Under the pieces are notes generated by a model. That model was not told the origin of the DNA. It worked only from the letters and a program-made list of their open reading frames with translations, and did not search any database. From NCBI GenBank assembly GCA_029851415.1, contig CM056742.1, forward strand, positions 158,973,121-159,037,120: 64,000 bases of DNA, in the 5' to 3' direction. This DNA comes from Eretmocerus hayati (lineage: Eukaryota; Arthropoda; Insecta; Hymenoptera; Aphelinidae). Positions within the stretch are counted from its first letter, which is position 1; every line of letters starts with the position of its first letter. A program made the translations under genes and the position numbers. This document shows, one piece after another, positions 22,434 to 34,016 of the stretch.

Positions 22434-23640
22434 CTATAATGATTTTGTTTGGACCGATGTTAGCACGTTGCTCAGCTCCTGGCCCTGTTGCTGAGCATTC
22501 TTCAAGTTCTTTGTATCATTGTTTTCTACTTCTCGCTTCAACTTTTCTTTCAATCTACAGTCTTCTTCGAGGTGTCCGGCTTTAGTGCAAGAGTTACACT
22601 TCAAGAAATTTTTTGATTTTTCATTGAATCTACAATTTTCCCCAGTATGACCACGGAATTTGCGAAATGTACAAGCATCTTTTGGGTATGCTTCCTTTTT
22701 TACTTTAGAGGGCTTAATGAGTTTTTTGTTCGGACAATTCCTCATCAAGTGGTCAGGTTCTTGGCAAGTATGACAACGGCGAGTTTCAGTAATAGTGTGT
22801 ACTTTGTTTGTGAAAATTGTTTGGATCCCTGGTTCCGCAACAATAAGATTCTTTTTCATACTTGATTCAGTAACATGCTTTAATCGGGTCGCTAGATTGA
22901 TTGCATCGCCTAAGTTTACGAACCTTTCTTTCGTTAGGATAGCGCTCTTGATTTTATCAGGTAATCCACACATGAACCCAGACACTGCGGCGTATTTTAG
23001 CATTACCTCTGCACCCAGCTTTTGCGTGTGTGGGAAATGTTCTGCTGCTGATTCTAAAGCGCGATTGAGAATATTACTGATTCTCGCCCGAAAATTGCGA
23101 TGGATTCATCCTTTTCTTGTACTTGTGAAACAAGTTCGCTATGAGCTTGATTTGTGTCAAATTGTGGAGAAAAACATTTCCGCAAGGCAGCAATCAATTC
23201 ATCTAGTGAAGATGGTCTTTCATGCAAGTATTGTGAAAGAAGTGCGTCAGCGTCTCCGGTTATTTTTGTTTTTACCAATGCAAGTAAAGTACCTTTGTCT
23301 TTTTCCGAAACAAGAGTGTTTGCTTCGCGGGCTTCCCATATGAAGTGAAATACTTTGTTTCTGTAACCATTAAACTCTGGCACAGCATTGATGGCCAGTT
23401 TTATTCCAATTTTTGAACTACTGTATCCGATCTCAACGGGTGTTGTTTGTGGTGGCGGAATCGCTTGTATATTCGAGGCATTGTTTGGAGTCCTCTTTGG
23501 AGTTTGATAAGGTAAGTGTCCGAGTGTATGGCACAGTGTACGTATCCATGGAACACTTGATGAAAATCGATTTTTCCTGGAAATCTATTACACTTCGACA
23601 CTGGGTAATAAGTTCGAGGTAAACTATTGATATTGGCGAA
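22434..23640 (-). pseudogene. gag: Gag of old Gypsy element, capsid to nucleocapsid (frameshifted)
   Basis: Two overlapping-order frames read on the minus strand. The upstream one (open from 23640 to about 23054) contains VPEFNGYRNKVFHFIWEA, a Gag capsid-like start. The downstream one (open before 23003, ending 22434) contains CGLPDKIKSAILTKE and zinc knuckles: CHTCQEPDHLMRNC, an imperfect CTFRKFRGHTGENC and CNSCTKAGHLEEDC. A one-base-type frameshift near 23085 separates them. The 5' side ends at a TAG at 23641-23643 with no ATG, so the N-terminal part is missing here; possible remnants lie near 29.3-29.65 kb. Confidence 0.75.
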
Positions 23641-26249
23641 CTATCTCGAAAAAGATTCACAATTCTAGAACAATTATTCAATTTAATAATTGAGTTTGAA
23701 GCTGATCATCGCTTCCGTACGCGGCCTACTGCTCGCTCCGACCCTTCATCAAGCATGAAAATGCCCGATGAACTATCCTTAGTACATAGAGCAATTAATT
23801 GTTATCCATGCAGAAATGCCTGAAAATGGTTGATAAGACGTCATTCATCGTATATCTGATCGATTTGAGCTTCATTCCAGTGAGATTTTTTTAATATAAC
23901 GGTGTTTCATTTCACGTACCGCGGGCCGTGAGATGTCCGTAGTAATGGGACAGCTAGAGCGGTGTCTCATTTCCCAGGTGCATTTGTACCCAGCAAATGG
24001 GACACTTTTTACGAGGGTTTTTGCAATGTTTGGATGATATTCTTGAACAAAAAAGTGTTTGAACAAGCTTTGGACCAATTATGAAGCCAGAGTGAGGTCG
24101 ATAACTTATTATAACAAGCTAATATGATCATGATCTATGTCTGCCCTCATAACCTCAAAATCACCTAGATCTGCATGGAAGACTTGTGTTGTGTACATTT
24201 TTTTGTCAGCTATGGATACAGCCACATAAGTCCAAACTAGTGGCAATAAATATATTTCTTCAAAAGCAGGAAATGCAAGGATCAAAGTTTGTGAGAGTGC
24301 GAACATTAGATTGGCTGTTTTGGCCTTCGACGGAGGATGTGTTTTTGATGCACCAATGCCACACATGCTTCAGCTTTTTGTCCAGGACATTCCAGTGCAA
24401 ATAAAGTGAATAAGTAATATACTAGAAATCATATGATCTCTTCCATTGTGAGGTTCAATTACCCTCTGATATTTCTGAGTCAAGCAATTGAAGTTCTTAG
24501 ATTCATGTCACAGCATGAAAAAGTTTTGCGGTCTCTGCCCCAAGTTAATCCCTGTGCATATGAAATCTTTGAATTCAGTAATATTTCTAATTCATGAGTA
24601 TTTTGTCTTAATTATGGAAGTGCTTGTTGCAAGAGACTCATTCTAAACAAAAGGATTTATGGATATTTGTTATAGAGCGAAGCCTTCTGGTATGAGAAGT
24701 ACTGCTCATGCATTCTGAGATTTGCTGAGTTATTCAATGAATTAGTCACTGGAATTTTATTCATAAGCAAAAGTAGGTATCTTTTCACCACAATAACCTT
24801 CTAGTATTTTTTGAATTTGATATGTTGATGTTGTCAAGATATTTCAGTCATAACATACAAGTTTCAACCTTATTTGTACGCCAAACACCCAATGAAGCTT
24901 TACGCTCTTGCTACTTATGCTGAGACCTTTGTGATGCATCAATTGAAGAGACCATGAACTTTTAAACATTTAAAAAGGAGAAGAAAAACTTTTAAACATA
25001 GTGAGCAGAGATCACTCTCTCTGAACCAATTTTCTGTATAGGTATCTCAGAAATAATGGAATTTGAGGCACTGAATACTCTGAAACTGATTTTTTACGAG
25101 TGATTATTTCAAATATCATTCCATCTGAAGAATGATCTTTACCAAAAACATTTTTCAAAAGCTTTATTTCAAGTTTGTAGAGTAATTTATCACTGAAATT
25201 CAAAGGGTTAATTTTTCAAGCTGTGCATAAATCTGAACCATACCAATATCAATTTTGGGATAAAATTGCAATGTGAGATGGAAACGTATCAATAACAATC
25301 AGACTATTATGAATGGAAAAATATTTGTCGCAGAAACAGATCTCTGAGCATGTCACTAGTCTTTTATGTGAAGAATGTATATTCTACATGCATCACTCAA
25401 TAACTTAGAAATATCCATAATTTTGTTCTAAAAGTTCTTTGTATATACAATTGGTTGGAATTTGAGTAAGTTGACCCCTTTATCCAACTTTCTAAGATAA
25501 GTTCCTCGAAAAACACAAATGGTAACCAGAAAATAAGTGGCCAAAACTGTTTCCCATACGCTCACAATGGACTCTTATGAGGCGAAAAGCACTTAGCTGA
25601 CTTATTTCCCTATTCTTAGATTCCCGCTTAGATTCTCCGGGAAACTTGTGAGGACCGTTATTGGAGAAAATTTTGTACTCTACAACTTCCATTTCCTTAG
25701 TTTTTGTGTGTAAATGTCTACTTTTTCGAATATTTTCGAAAATCTGTAATTTTACACTTAAAGTTGTTCATAACAATGAAACGTCAATCTTTAGACGTTA
25801 ACGACCACGCTCAATCGATTCAGCGGCTCGAATTACATTGGAAATAGGTGTGAAACTCTTAGAAAAGCATCACAAACACTCAAATGCCTGGTATTTTTGG
25901 TGTCCCATGATACGGACATCGGGCGTGGGACAGCACGTACATGGGTCGAGCATTCTGTCCCATAATCGGGACCTGCTCTCTGATGCTACTTTTAATTAAT
26001 ATAAAATTAATCTCAACTTTTCTAAACATAATATTTGATTTATTTGAATCTTTGTGACACTTCTCAACCATATCAAAAGGAAAACTGGCATATTTCAAGA
26101 ACCCTTGTCAAAAAATCGATTAATTGTCTCGTGCCTCCAGGTTGAGGTGTGCCATACAAGGGACAGTTACCTTAATTTTGTGTACTTGTGTGGGATTCGT
26201 TTGATGAGTTACATACAATGTAATCAGGATATCTAGCATTGGTGTAATG

Positions 26250-26633
26250 TTAAAGGATTGTACTGAATTGATTTGAACGGTAATTTTTATTGAAATTCGT
26301 TGCATAGACTAGTTGGTGCTGAGTAGGGTAGTATGAGTTGCAGCTATCATAATTTTGAGCAAGATTTGAATCAGTCTGAGCAGTTGGATTGTAGTAAGCA
26401 TAATTTGAATTATGAACTAAAGCTGAATTATAGGCTGAGGCAGAGTTGTAAGCAAAAGGATTGTAGGCATAGTGATTTTGATAAGTAGGAGAGTAGAAGT
26501 TTTGCGAGGCTAGTATGCTGCCAATATCATACGACTCGCCAGAGTCTTGTGGCAAATTATCTTGCATAGATGGATGGTACGTGAGAGGGTCATCATCTAC
26601 TTGGGCATAATAATCAGCCCATTGGTTATCCAT
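26250..26633 (-). CDS. Tyr/Asn/Gln-rich low-complexity protein, unrecognised
   Basis: A 127-codon frame with a real ATG (26633) begins MDNQWADYYAQVDDD. It is rich in Tyr, Asn, Ala, Ser and Gln, with repeated short modules such as AYNPFAYNSASAYNSA, giving prion-like, probably disordered character. There is no signal peptide or known domain. It lies within the unresolved insertion, among sequence with few long frames, so it stands out, but biased composition can keep a frame open by chance. It may be a transposon-encoded structural or accessory protein. Confidence 0.35.
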   Translation of the reverse strand: MDNQWADYYAQVDDDPLTYHPSMQDNLPQDSGESYDIGSILASQNFYSPTYQNHYAYNPFAYNSASAYNSALVHNSNYAYYNPTAQTDSNLAQNYDSCNSYYPTQHQLVYATNFNKNYRSNQFSTIL

Positions 26634-26750
26634 TTTCGACTATTTTCGAAATATACCGTATGTTATTTTCTAGTCTTGTTTGCTTTTTGGTCACCGCTAA
26701 AACATAATATGATCAGACTGATGTGCGCACTCCGAACCGCGTTATAACAT

Positions 26751-27420
26751 TGTTCTCATACGCCCATCAGGCATTTACAACATCTCATTATAGAGGCAAA
26801 ATATCTTCTTTCACGCCGGCTTAACCGGTTTTAGAATATCGAGCCAAACTTACTCATAAAATAAGTACGGAAAGGGCACCCCGCCGCGGTTATCCGGGAA
26901 TCCCGTTCTTTGCGGCCATCCCCGACCGCGGGATCGTCCAGGAAATAGGGGACGGATCAGCCATAATTACATTTAGAACTGCAGCTCGGATAATCGCAGA
27001 TTATCCGAGAAATCCGAGCCTCGCTTTTATCCTAGCTGTCGAGGCAGTCCAGACTTACGTGGAATGACCCGACTATGATCCACGTGTACTTTGCCGACTA
27101 TTCAAGAGTCGAGCCCTTCCAAATAATCCGCCCGCTTCCCGGACGGACCATTGTGTATAAATACCCAACTTCTTGCCAGTAAAGGAAATCAGTTTTCGAC
27201 ACGCCGCAAAAACACGCATTATAGCACGTAGGCTTCCTGGCCAAACTACGGCCCGGACGGCTTCCCCGCTCGCGGCCAAGTCTTCTTTCTACCCGTGACG
27301 TCATTAGGATTACCTCCGAATGTTGCCTTACATAAGCCGATCTGTGTACGCTCCTCTGTTCTTCTCAATAAACGCACATTTTATTGAGAATGAAATCTTG
27401 TTTCAGTGAACAGGTTAACA
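26751..27420 (+). repeat. LTR-like promoter and poly(A) region
   Basis: A GC-richer block contains a TATA box (GTGTATAAATAC, about 27153), an initiator-like TCAGTTTTCG about 30 bases later and AATAAA near 27368. It ends in a TTAACA-type end near 27420, a layout like the U3-R-U5 of an LTR. The boundaries TG at 26751 and CA at 27420 are guesses; the 4-5 bp outside do not match, and I see no second copy in the window. Confidence 0.35.
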
Positions 27421-28504
27421 TAAATACCTCCCGAACGTCTGCGACTCGCGCAATGAGTCACATTTTTGAATTGAGTCCGTCGGTCCAAACTAAGTGATTC
27501 TTCTTCTCAAGTCGATTAATAATTTCTAAGTTGTGAAAGTGGCCGTGAGGTTCTCAAATTTTTTACTTCATTTTCTAATCTCTCCACAGAATAAGTGGCA
27601 TCTTGTCAACACATTCCATACGGCCCCTTTCAAGACTCACAATTGAGGGGCCTGCCCACAATTGATGTACACTCCTGGACAATCATTTTTTGGCCAATAC
27701 TGCAAGGAATTGTATGGTATCCATCGTAGAAATCGCTTCTTTCAACGATGGATAGCTATGAATTTCTGTATGCGACTCGTACCGAGAAGGCGTGTATTAT
27801 CAAAAATTGATACATAATGTACCCCGGAAAGCGATGCCGATTTGAAGCTACCTAGGTGGCTAGGCCGCGCGTCCAGTACGCGGCTCTTTATACTGCTCTC
27901 TTATGACTCTTATATGCCGGCCTTTTATATAGGAGCAGGGGTTGTACCGTGGCGGCTTATATGTATCGTCGACCGCGAGTGCGCAACTCACTATTTGCTG
28001 TCTAGGGTCTTTAGATCCAAAATATAACTGCCAGTGCATCATGCATTAATGGAATGAACAAAATTTGATATCGATTCGAGGGCACGTTCAGTGTATGTGC
28101 ACTAGTAGCTCTGAGCAGTTTTATTTTGCAGATCAGAATCTCCCAGACGGCGAGTTGCGGCGAGTCGCGAGTTCCGTGTGGTCGATGACATACGCGGCTT
28201 CACACGCGAGAAATCCTATCACATCACGGAGATATACCATCACTCGACTTCTCGGACAGTCTCAACGCTAAATTTACATAGATGATTCTTTTTTCTAGTA
28301 AGGACGGGCAGATATTCTATCATAGAGAGCCTGATATGGGCACACAAATCTTACAACAACAAGTATATATCCCGAATATTCATAAAATATACATAGTTAC
28401 ATTAAATTCACAAAAAAGGCCTAATCACATGTTGATAACGAAAGCGAATATGTATAAAGGGCACAACTGACATCATCTATTCCGAAGAAGACATTACTGC
28501 AGAA

Positions 28505-28770
28505 GAAAATTTCAAGAAGAGCGTAACCGCAGAAGAAAATTTCAAAAAGGGCGTAATTGCAGAAAATAATTCCAAAAGAGGCGTAATTGCAGCATAGGAT
28601 TATAGAAAGGGCGTAATTGTCTCAACTCATCCCAGAAAATTTCGAGAAAGGGCGTAATTGCCATGATCATATTCCGACAGGACCTAAGTCCCTGGTAAAA
28701 AAAGACATAAAGGGCATTTCTTCTTTTTATAAAGGGCGTAATCAGGTACAATATGGAAAAAGGGCCTAAT
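28505..28770 (+). repeat. Array of GGGCGTAATTGC-type motifs
   Basis: Seven variants of AGGGCGTAATTGC occur at irregular 28-85 base spacing, often preceded by AAAATTTC. A similar element is inverted at 29266-29280 (minus strand GGGCCTAATTGC). They could be subterminal repeats of a DNA transposon. Confidence 0.55.
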
Positions 28771-29250
28771 TACCGAGGAAAAATTTTATAAAAATTCTCC
28801 AGAGCCTGGAAACGCTTTTTCACCTAATATAACGATGGAGACATGTTGTTCTACCTTCAAATTGAGTGTTTCCACCCTTCCCTAGTGGAAATAATTTCTC
28901 GTCATTTTCACACGACTAATGGAAGCTTTTTGTGTCCATAGAATTGTGGAGCATGGATCGAATCAGCCCCTAGCAATCAGATATCTTTCAAAACATGCCC
29001 AGAAACCCTCTCAAGAAATTCGGAGACGAATGAAACTAATCTCGATATTTTATTTCACTTTTTGTGAGGAAGAAAGGCCGAAATTTGACCCTGGGTTCGG
29101 AAAAAAGGCTTAATTGCATTTTTTGAAATTGCCGAAAAAAGCTCAAAATCAAATTTTATCCCTCGGCTCGAGTCGGGCTATTTCGAGAATGCTGTTCACT
29201 CGTCCAACTATGCCTGTGGCGGTTTTTATCAAGTTTTTATTGATTTTCTC

Positions 29251-30227
29251 AAAATGACCTTTTTGCAATTAGGCCCTTCTTCCACGTGGCCCCTCAATTT
29301 TCTCGCTGCAGTTCTTCGATGCCGTTGTTGTCCTTTCATCTTACGATGGCGCAGTTGTTTTTCCTTCTCCTCACGCTGTCGACGACGCTTGGAACAAGCG
29401 CTGTTCGAAACAGCGGTTCTCGTACCGCAATTTGGTAGTTTTCCGCGCTGCGATCTATTGCGCTGTTTATTGCCCGCTTTGCTCTTGTCTTTCGCGCGCT
29501 GTCCTCTGTTTCGTCGAAGCGCTGCGCACTGACGGTCGTCGTATACGATGGCGCAGCACGAGAAGGCGGATGTTTGTTCGAAAACTACACAGCACTGGCC
29601 GCGTAACAAATTTTGTTTTGACGAGTTTCGGCTTGTTTCGATTTCATTTTCACGACGTAGAAAAGTTGCACTCCAAATTGCGTCTATTTCACTCCGAGAC
29701 CCTCACTCCAACTCGGTATCTTTTTCTTTCGTCTTTTCGTTTAATTATTAGTTTCTTTTGTTGATGGCAAAGGTGCCATAACACATGACGTCTGAGATTT
29801 TTCTTTGTTTCACGTCTTGCACGTCTTGCACTTCGAATTCACGTGCAATCGTCACTTCGATCACTCGAACACCATTACTTTAACTTCGTCATTATATGCC
29901 GATAACAGTTTAGAATGATGTTGACTGCACTTTGAATTCACTTGCAATTGTCACTATGATCACTCGAAAAACATCACTTTTACTTCTTTCATTATGAGCC
30001 GATAATAGTTTTGAATGGTGTTGACGAGAAGAGCTGTCATGCACTGATGCAATTTTTTGCGTCCGCACTTTACACTTTCTGTCGGTGATTCTTTATTCTG
30101 ATGTTGATTCTGCCGCACTTGCAAATTTGTCGAATGTTTTTTTTTGTTTCGATGCGGGTACACAGATATTCTTCGTGCACTTTATCTTCGTAGATTTTGA
30201 GTGAAGGACAAAGACCGCTGTCGTCAC
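29251..30227 (-). other. 5' leader and possible gag start of old Gypsy element
   Basis: Directly downstream (minus strand) of the 5' LTR is a purine-rich, GTG-rich leader with few stops. It is followed near 29647 by an ATG opening MKSKQAETRQNKICYAASAV, then charged, frame-shifting coding-like sequence to about 29.3 kb. This suits the leader and N-terminal Gag of the same element. The first bases after the LTR (GTGACGACAGC) do not start with TGG, so a primer binding site is not obvious. Confidence 0.45.
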
Positions 30228-30794
30228 TGTAGCGAGCTGGTCGTGTGCCGCTTCAAAATAGGGAGAAAAATTGAATTTGGTTCACTGTCCGTCGGATAGT
30301 ACTATACTCAATTAAATTACGTGAATGGATACTAGCAGAAACTTGTAACAACAGAATTCTCGGTTAAGAGGTATTTATTCTGAACTATTCCAAGAGTGCG
30401 CGAGGCGCTTACAACAGAGAGCTAGTCCCGAATGCCGCGCTGCTCCTCCAGTTTTCTCCCTCGATGCTGCGAGCTGCGACTCTTTTCAGAGGGCCTTGTT
30501 GGAGGGGATGGTGCCACAGCTTCTCTGCTGCGTGCGTGATCTGGTACATGTTGTGTGTGTGAGAGGAAATTTTGGATCTTATACTTTTTTCATGTGGCGG
30601 AATTATCATGATTCTTCCACCTGTTTCAGTAACAACTACTTATGCGCTATCTGATCTATGTTCTCTTACGGTGACCATTATTCATTACTATGTATCACTA
30701 TATACATAAGCATTAACTAGAGTACGTACTATAATACTATACCATATCTTGAACTACGCGCTCTTTCTAATTCTAGTAAATGCGCCACGCTACA
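30228..30794 (-). repeat. 5' LTR of old Gypsy element
   Basis: 567 bp, same orientation and ends as 1844-2411, about 5% diverged. The outer 4 bases (GTCA, 30795-30798) match those outside the other LTR. The bases on its inner side (TCAC) do not match, so it is better read as one end of the full element than as a solo LTR. Confidence 0.75.
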
Positions 30795-30798
30795 GTCA

Positions 30799-32593
30799 AG
30801 AAGTTCAAAATAACTCTATTGAACAGATCGAGTATTTTCTAGCAACATTTGTATATTCATGCGACTTCCATTGAGATGCCTTTGGGATCTAACAAGGAAT
30901 GATGAAAATGATTGAATGATCACGTGAAAGCTCTCGATTACCGAACGAGAGATTCCTTGCTCGAGGGAGTAGTGCCGAGCTAGCCTTGTAGGGGCGCCAC
31001 AATAAATTACTTCGTCACATATTCTCAGTACACTACCTCATACTATTCGAGGTGTCAACCCTGACTACAGCGCCATAATACCACGGATGAACGCGTAAAG
31101 TGGCGGAATGTTGAACTGTCGCTCTGCCATCTCCTATTTCTTATACATTGTCTGCTAGGCCACGCTTGACACCTCGAATACGTCGGGGTGAGGATAGGCG
31201 TATTTTCCACGAGTCATGATAAAACGCGTTTCTACAACAAGAGATTGAAAACTATTTCATAGAATCACCAAATTCTATTCATCTCACTCCAGTCCGGTAG
31301 TTCTAGCTCAAATATGAGCCGTTCTCGACATGGCTGCCATAGGATGGTTCTTTTTTTCGATCCGAGACATCGTGTCGAACATGGTAACATAAGATCGAAC
31401 AATTTTTGGCGTGTGCAAAAAATTAAAATCGTCAAATACTGCGCAATTTTGCATTTTTTTGCATTATTTTGCTTGTGGCTCTATTGTTCCGATATTGAAA
31501 TTGTTCTAAGTGGTACAATGTTGTGGAAAATGAAATTCTCTGAATATTCAAGAAAAATTCATTCTTCTATCTTTTATCTGAGTCGCTAAAATTATCAATG
31601 AAGGCAAAAAACGACAGAATCTTCTCTGATTTTTGATTTGAAGAAAAGTCAACCGATTGATGTGTCACTACTGGAGCTCCTGTCCCCGTTGACTTCTATG
31701 TACATGGAGAAAATCAAGTCCATTCATCAAAGTTTAGAAAATGTGAGAATTTTGCCACTTTGGAGAAAAAATCAAAAATGTGACATTTTTCGGATTTTCC
31801 TCTTTGCTTTTCCTTCAAAATATCTTGTTCTCGGCACAATCGACGTCCTCCCAGTGAGAAGTGAAGATGAATTATTGATAATTGAATCATTATAGGGATA
31901 CTTATATGTGTATACCCCATTTACACATGAAATGAATGACCAAACTGTTTTGAAACGTTCAACAATGTTATTTGTTCAAGACGCTACCCCATTTGAAAGA
32001 AAAATGATCAAAATCGCTTCAGTAGAACCTCAAATATCATCAAAAAAATATAATGAATTTCAGACTTTCCTTTAGTATCGCCCTGAAGATCTTAATCTCT
32101 AATTCCTTGAACAACATCGATTTGTAAAAAAAAAATTGGTATCTCCGAACCAAAAGTTCGTAGAGAAATGTTTTTTTTACAATAATTTAGAGGAAAATAG
32201 CACAACATGATGCAGAAAAGAGTAGATCAATGCCTATCGTATACTCGTGTCTGCCACTCCACCTTAAGAGAATGTTTGAGGTGAGTGTTTTTGTGTGTTT
32301 CTCTTTCATCTCTTCCAATCGCAAATTGACCGTTCGATCTTAGGCCCTATATCGGCATTTGAACATGATGAACAAGAAATGGACAAGTTAATCGTGAGGT
32401 ACGTGAGCCATGCTGACGTTGTCGAGACTAACCAGGGTACGAATACTTCGAGTGTTCCAGATGGGAGTTCTAGCTCCGAGTAGACGGACATATCGACAAG
32501 AAAGATTCCTATAAATCGCGGTTTTCGGTGAATGCATGATCGTGAGCAAAATCAAAATTTTTATCTTCAAATTTAGATGCAGTCTTAACTCTG
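30799..32593. other. Gene-poor spacer with a small inverted repeat
   Basis: No confident gene. A perfect 15-bp inverted repeat (TATTCGAGGTGTCAA, 31044-31058 and 31166-31180) bounds about 137 bp and may be a tiny MITE or hairpin. ORFs at 31638-31895 and 32295-32483 are unrecognised; the latter has a Ser-rich end. Confidence 0.45.
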
Positions 32594-33574
32594 TACCCGA
32601 TTGGAAATAAAGTTGAAGCCTTGATCCAATTCTGATAAAAAACTTGAAGTCTGGATCAAGGTTGGATCAAGCAAAGTAACGGGGATTGGATATAGTTTGA
32701 TCATTTCACTTGAATTCTCTGGGGAATTATCGGGGCACTAAAATCCCGGAGAACAACCATAACCTTTCATCCTAGTTCGAGTATCGAGACGGATGGATCT
32801 AATGCTATTCAGAGATTGTTACTTATTGTAACTATCATCTCATCGAAGATATATTATAATATTTGATGGTGTTCTTGGATCATAAAAAGTTATACTATTG
32901 TTGCAAATATATCTTGATGGAATATGTCATCATAATTTAGCTCGAGCGCTCTCCCCAACTGGACTCTCGCATACTAGTTGTCATCAATCTAAGAAATTGT
33001 AAGATATTCCCTCAACAATTCCTACTTCTATTTGATTTTTCATTCGTCTACATGCTTTCAATTTCCCTCTATGGTTTCACAAAGATTCGTCTTCCTTGAG
33101 CGCTCATTGTGGAGATCAAAAAAAACAATCTGGTCATCTAACCTCTAAACAAATATAGAAAGATATAAAAAATTCTCTTTTGATCAGCACGTTTGATCAC
33201 ATGAACAGAAATACTGTTAAGATGATGAGCATTGACTTCCTATTAAGAGAATGACTACCCTAAAAAAAGGTGAGGGAAGTCATTCAACCGTGCAAATGAA
33301 CTAAATCACGACCGTCACATACTGTTCATGAACTTGAGATTGGTGATTGTATTTCACATAATTGAAAGCGAAGAATAAGAGCAATAGTAACTTGAAGCTA
33401 TGAGCATCACCATTCACCGCCCGCATAAGTTGAGTGCAGACGAAAAATAAAGTTCAAATAAAAATTTCAAACTGGATCCAATTCCCGTTACCTTTCTTGA
33501 TCCAAATTTGATAAAAAACTGGATCAAGATTAGATAGTTCGGACAAGTTGCTTGAACTAATTTCCAATCGGGTA
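32594..33574. mobile_element. MITE with TA target duplication
   Basis: A 977-bp segment (32596-33572) is bounded by perfect inverted CCCGATTGGAAAT and flanked by TA on both sides. Subterminal, less exact inverted copies of TTGATCCA...GATAAAAAACT follow. The TA duplication and non-coding interior suit a Tc1/mariner-type MITE. It has no transposase frame. Confidence 0.75.
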
Positions 33575-34016
33575 GGTAACAGTCTAATACTTGGAGGAAC
33601 CAACGCATCTCATATTGAAGTGGATCGGATCCTATTAGAGAATATCGAATCTGTCAATATAATCAAACGTGAATCGAGTGACGAGGTCAAATTGAGCTCT
33701 TCTGATTCAGGAGAAAGAGCGATTCCGAATCAATTCCTGTCAAGTGACTCTACGGCAAATCGCAAGGAAGAAGGAACAAAGTAAGTGCCTCGAACCAATG
33801 GAGAAGGCTTGCATATAGTAAGACCTGCTTCGCAAGATATTCCGAGTACCAGATCTTCGCAACCTGCTGCAATGTTAGGAGGAGAAACCCGCCAAGTGGG
33901 TATAATCAAAAGTTTCAAAAAATTGAGCAAAATTCAATTTGCCATGAGAACATAAGAACTCGGACCGCATCTGTGGCGCATCTGAAAAATACTGATGATT
34001 CGGGAAATTCTCCACC
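33575..34016 (+). other. Possible exon-like open stretch, unassigned
   Basis: A frame at 33548-33784 is Ser/Asp/Glu-rich and ends at a donor-like AAGTAAGT (about 33780). It may belong to the decayed hAT-like gene that follows, but there is no recognisable motif. Confidence 0.2.

Larger units (their letters stand above)
23641..29250. mobile_element. Unresolved insertion inside the old element's gag/leader
   Basis: Since gag stops at 23641 and leader-like sequence resumes near 29.25 kb, about 5.6 kb of other DNA must lie between. I could not find its ends or target duplication. It includes unrecognised short frames (for example 24109-24366 and 25880-26098 on the minus strand), a Tyr/Asn-rich ORF (26250-26633), an LTR-like promoter/poly(A) block (about 26.75-27.42 kb) and an array of GGGCGTAATTGC motifs (28.5-28.77 kb). 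It may be several nested insertions rather than one. Confidence 0.45.
1840..30798 (-). mobile_element. Old Ty3/Gypsy LTR retrotransposon, host of nested insertions (with target duplication)
   Basis: Two LTRs in the same orientation (1844-2411 and 30228-30794) start TGTAGCG and end CGCTACA. The bases immediately outside the pair are GTCA on both sides (1840-1843 and 30795-30798), the 4-bp duplication expected for Gypsy integration. Between them, on the minus strand, come the leader, broken gag, protease, RT, RNase H, integrase and a polypurine tract in the correct order. About 29 kb separates the LTR outer ends because later elements are inserted inside: a 15.8-kb LTR element at 6330-22104 and an unresolved insertion at about 23.64-29.25 kb. 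Without these the element would be roughly 7-8 kb, a normal Gypsy size. LTR divergence is about 5% by eye, and pol carries frameshifts and stops, so it is dead. Confidence 0.8.

Noticed and set aside
23900..26000. Possible repeated CP-x-GT / SH-x-CP peptide motif in two minus-strand ORFs
   Set aside because: Similarity rests on a few recurrent TGTCCC/GGGACA DNA words; no consistent frame or domain could be supported.
29254..29764. Plus-strand Arg/Cys-rich ORFs near 29.4 kb
   Set aside because: They are antisense to the leader/gag-start region of the old element and have no recognisable domain.
30228..30794. Solo LTR
   Set aside because: The bases on its two sides (TCAC and GTCA) do not match, while its outer GTCA matches the GTCA outside the LTR at 1844. 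It is therefore the other end of the same element.
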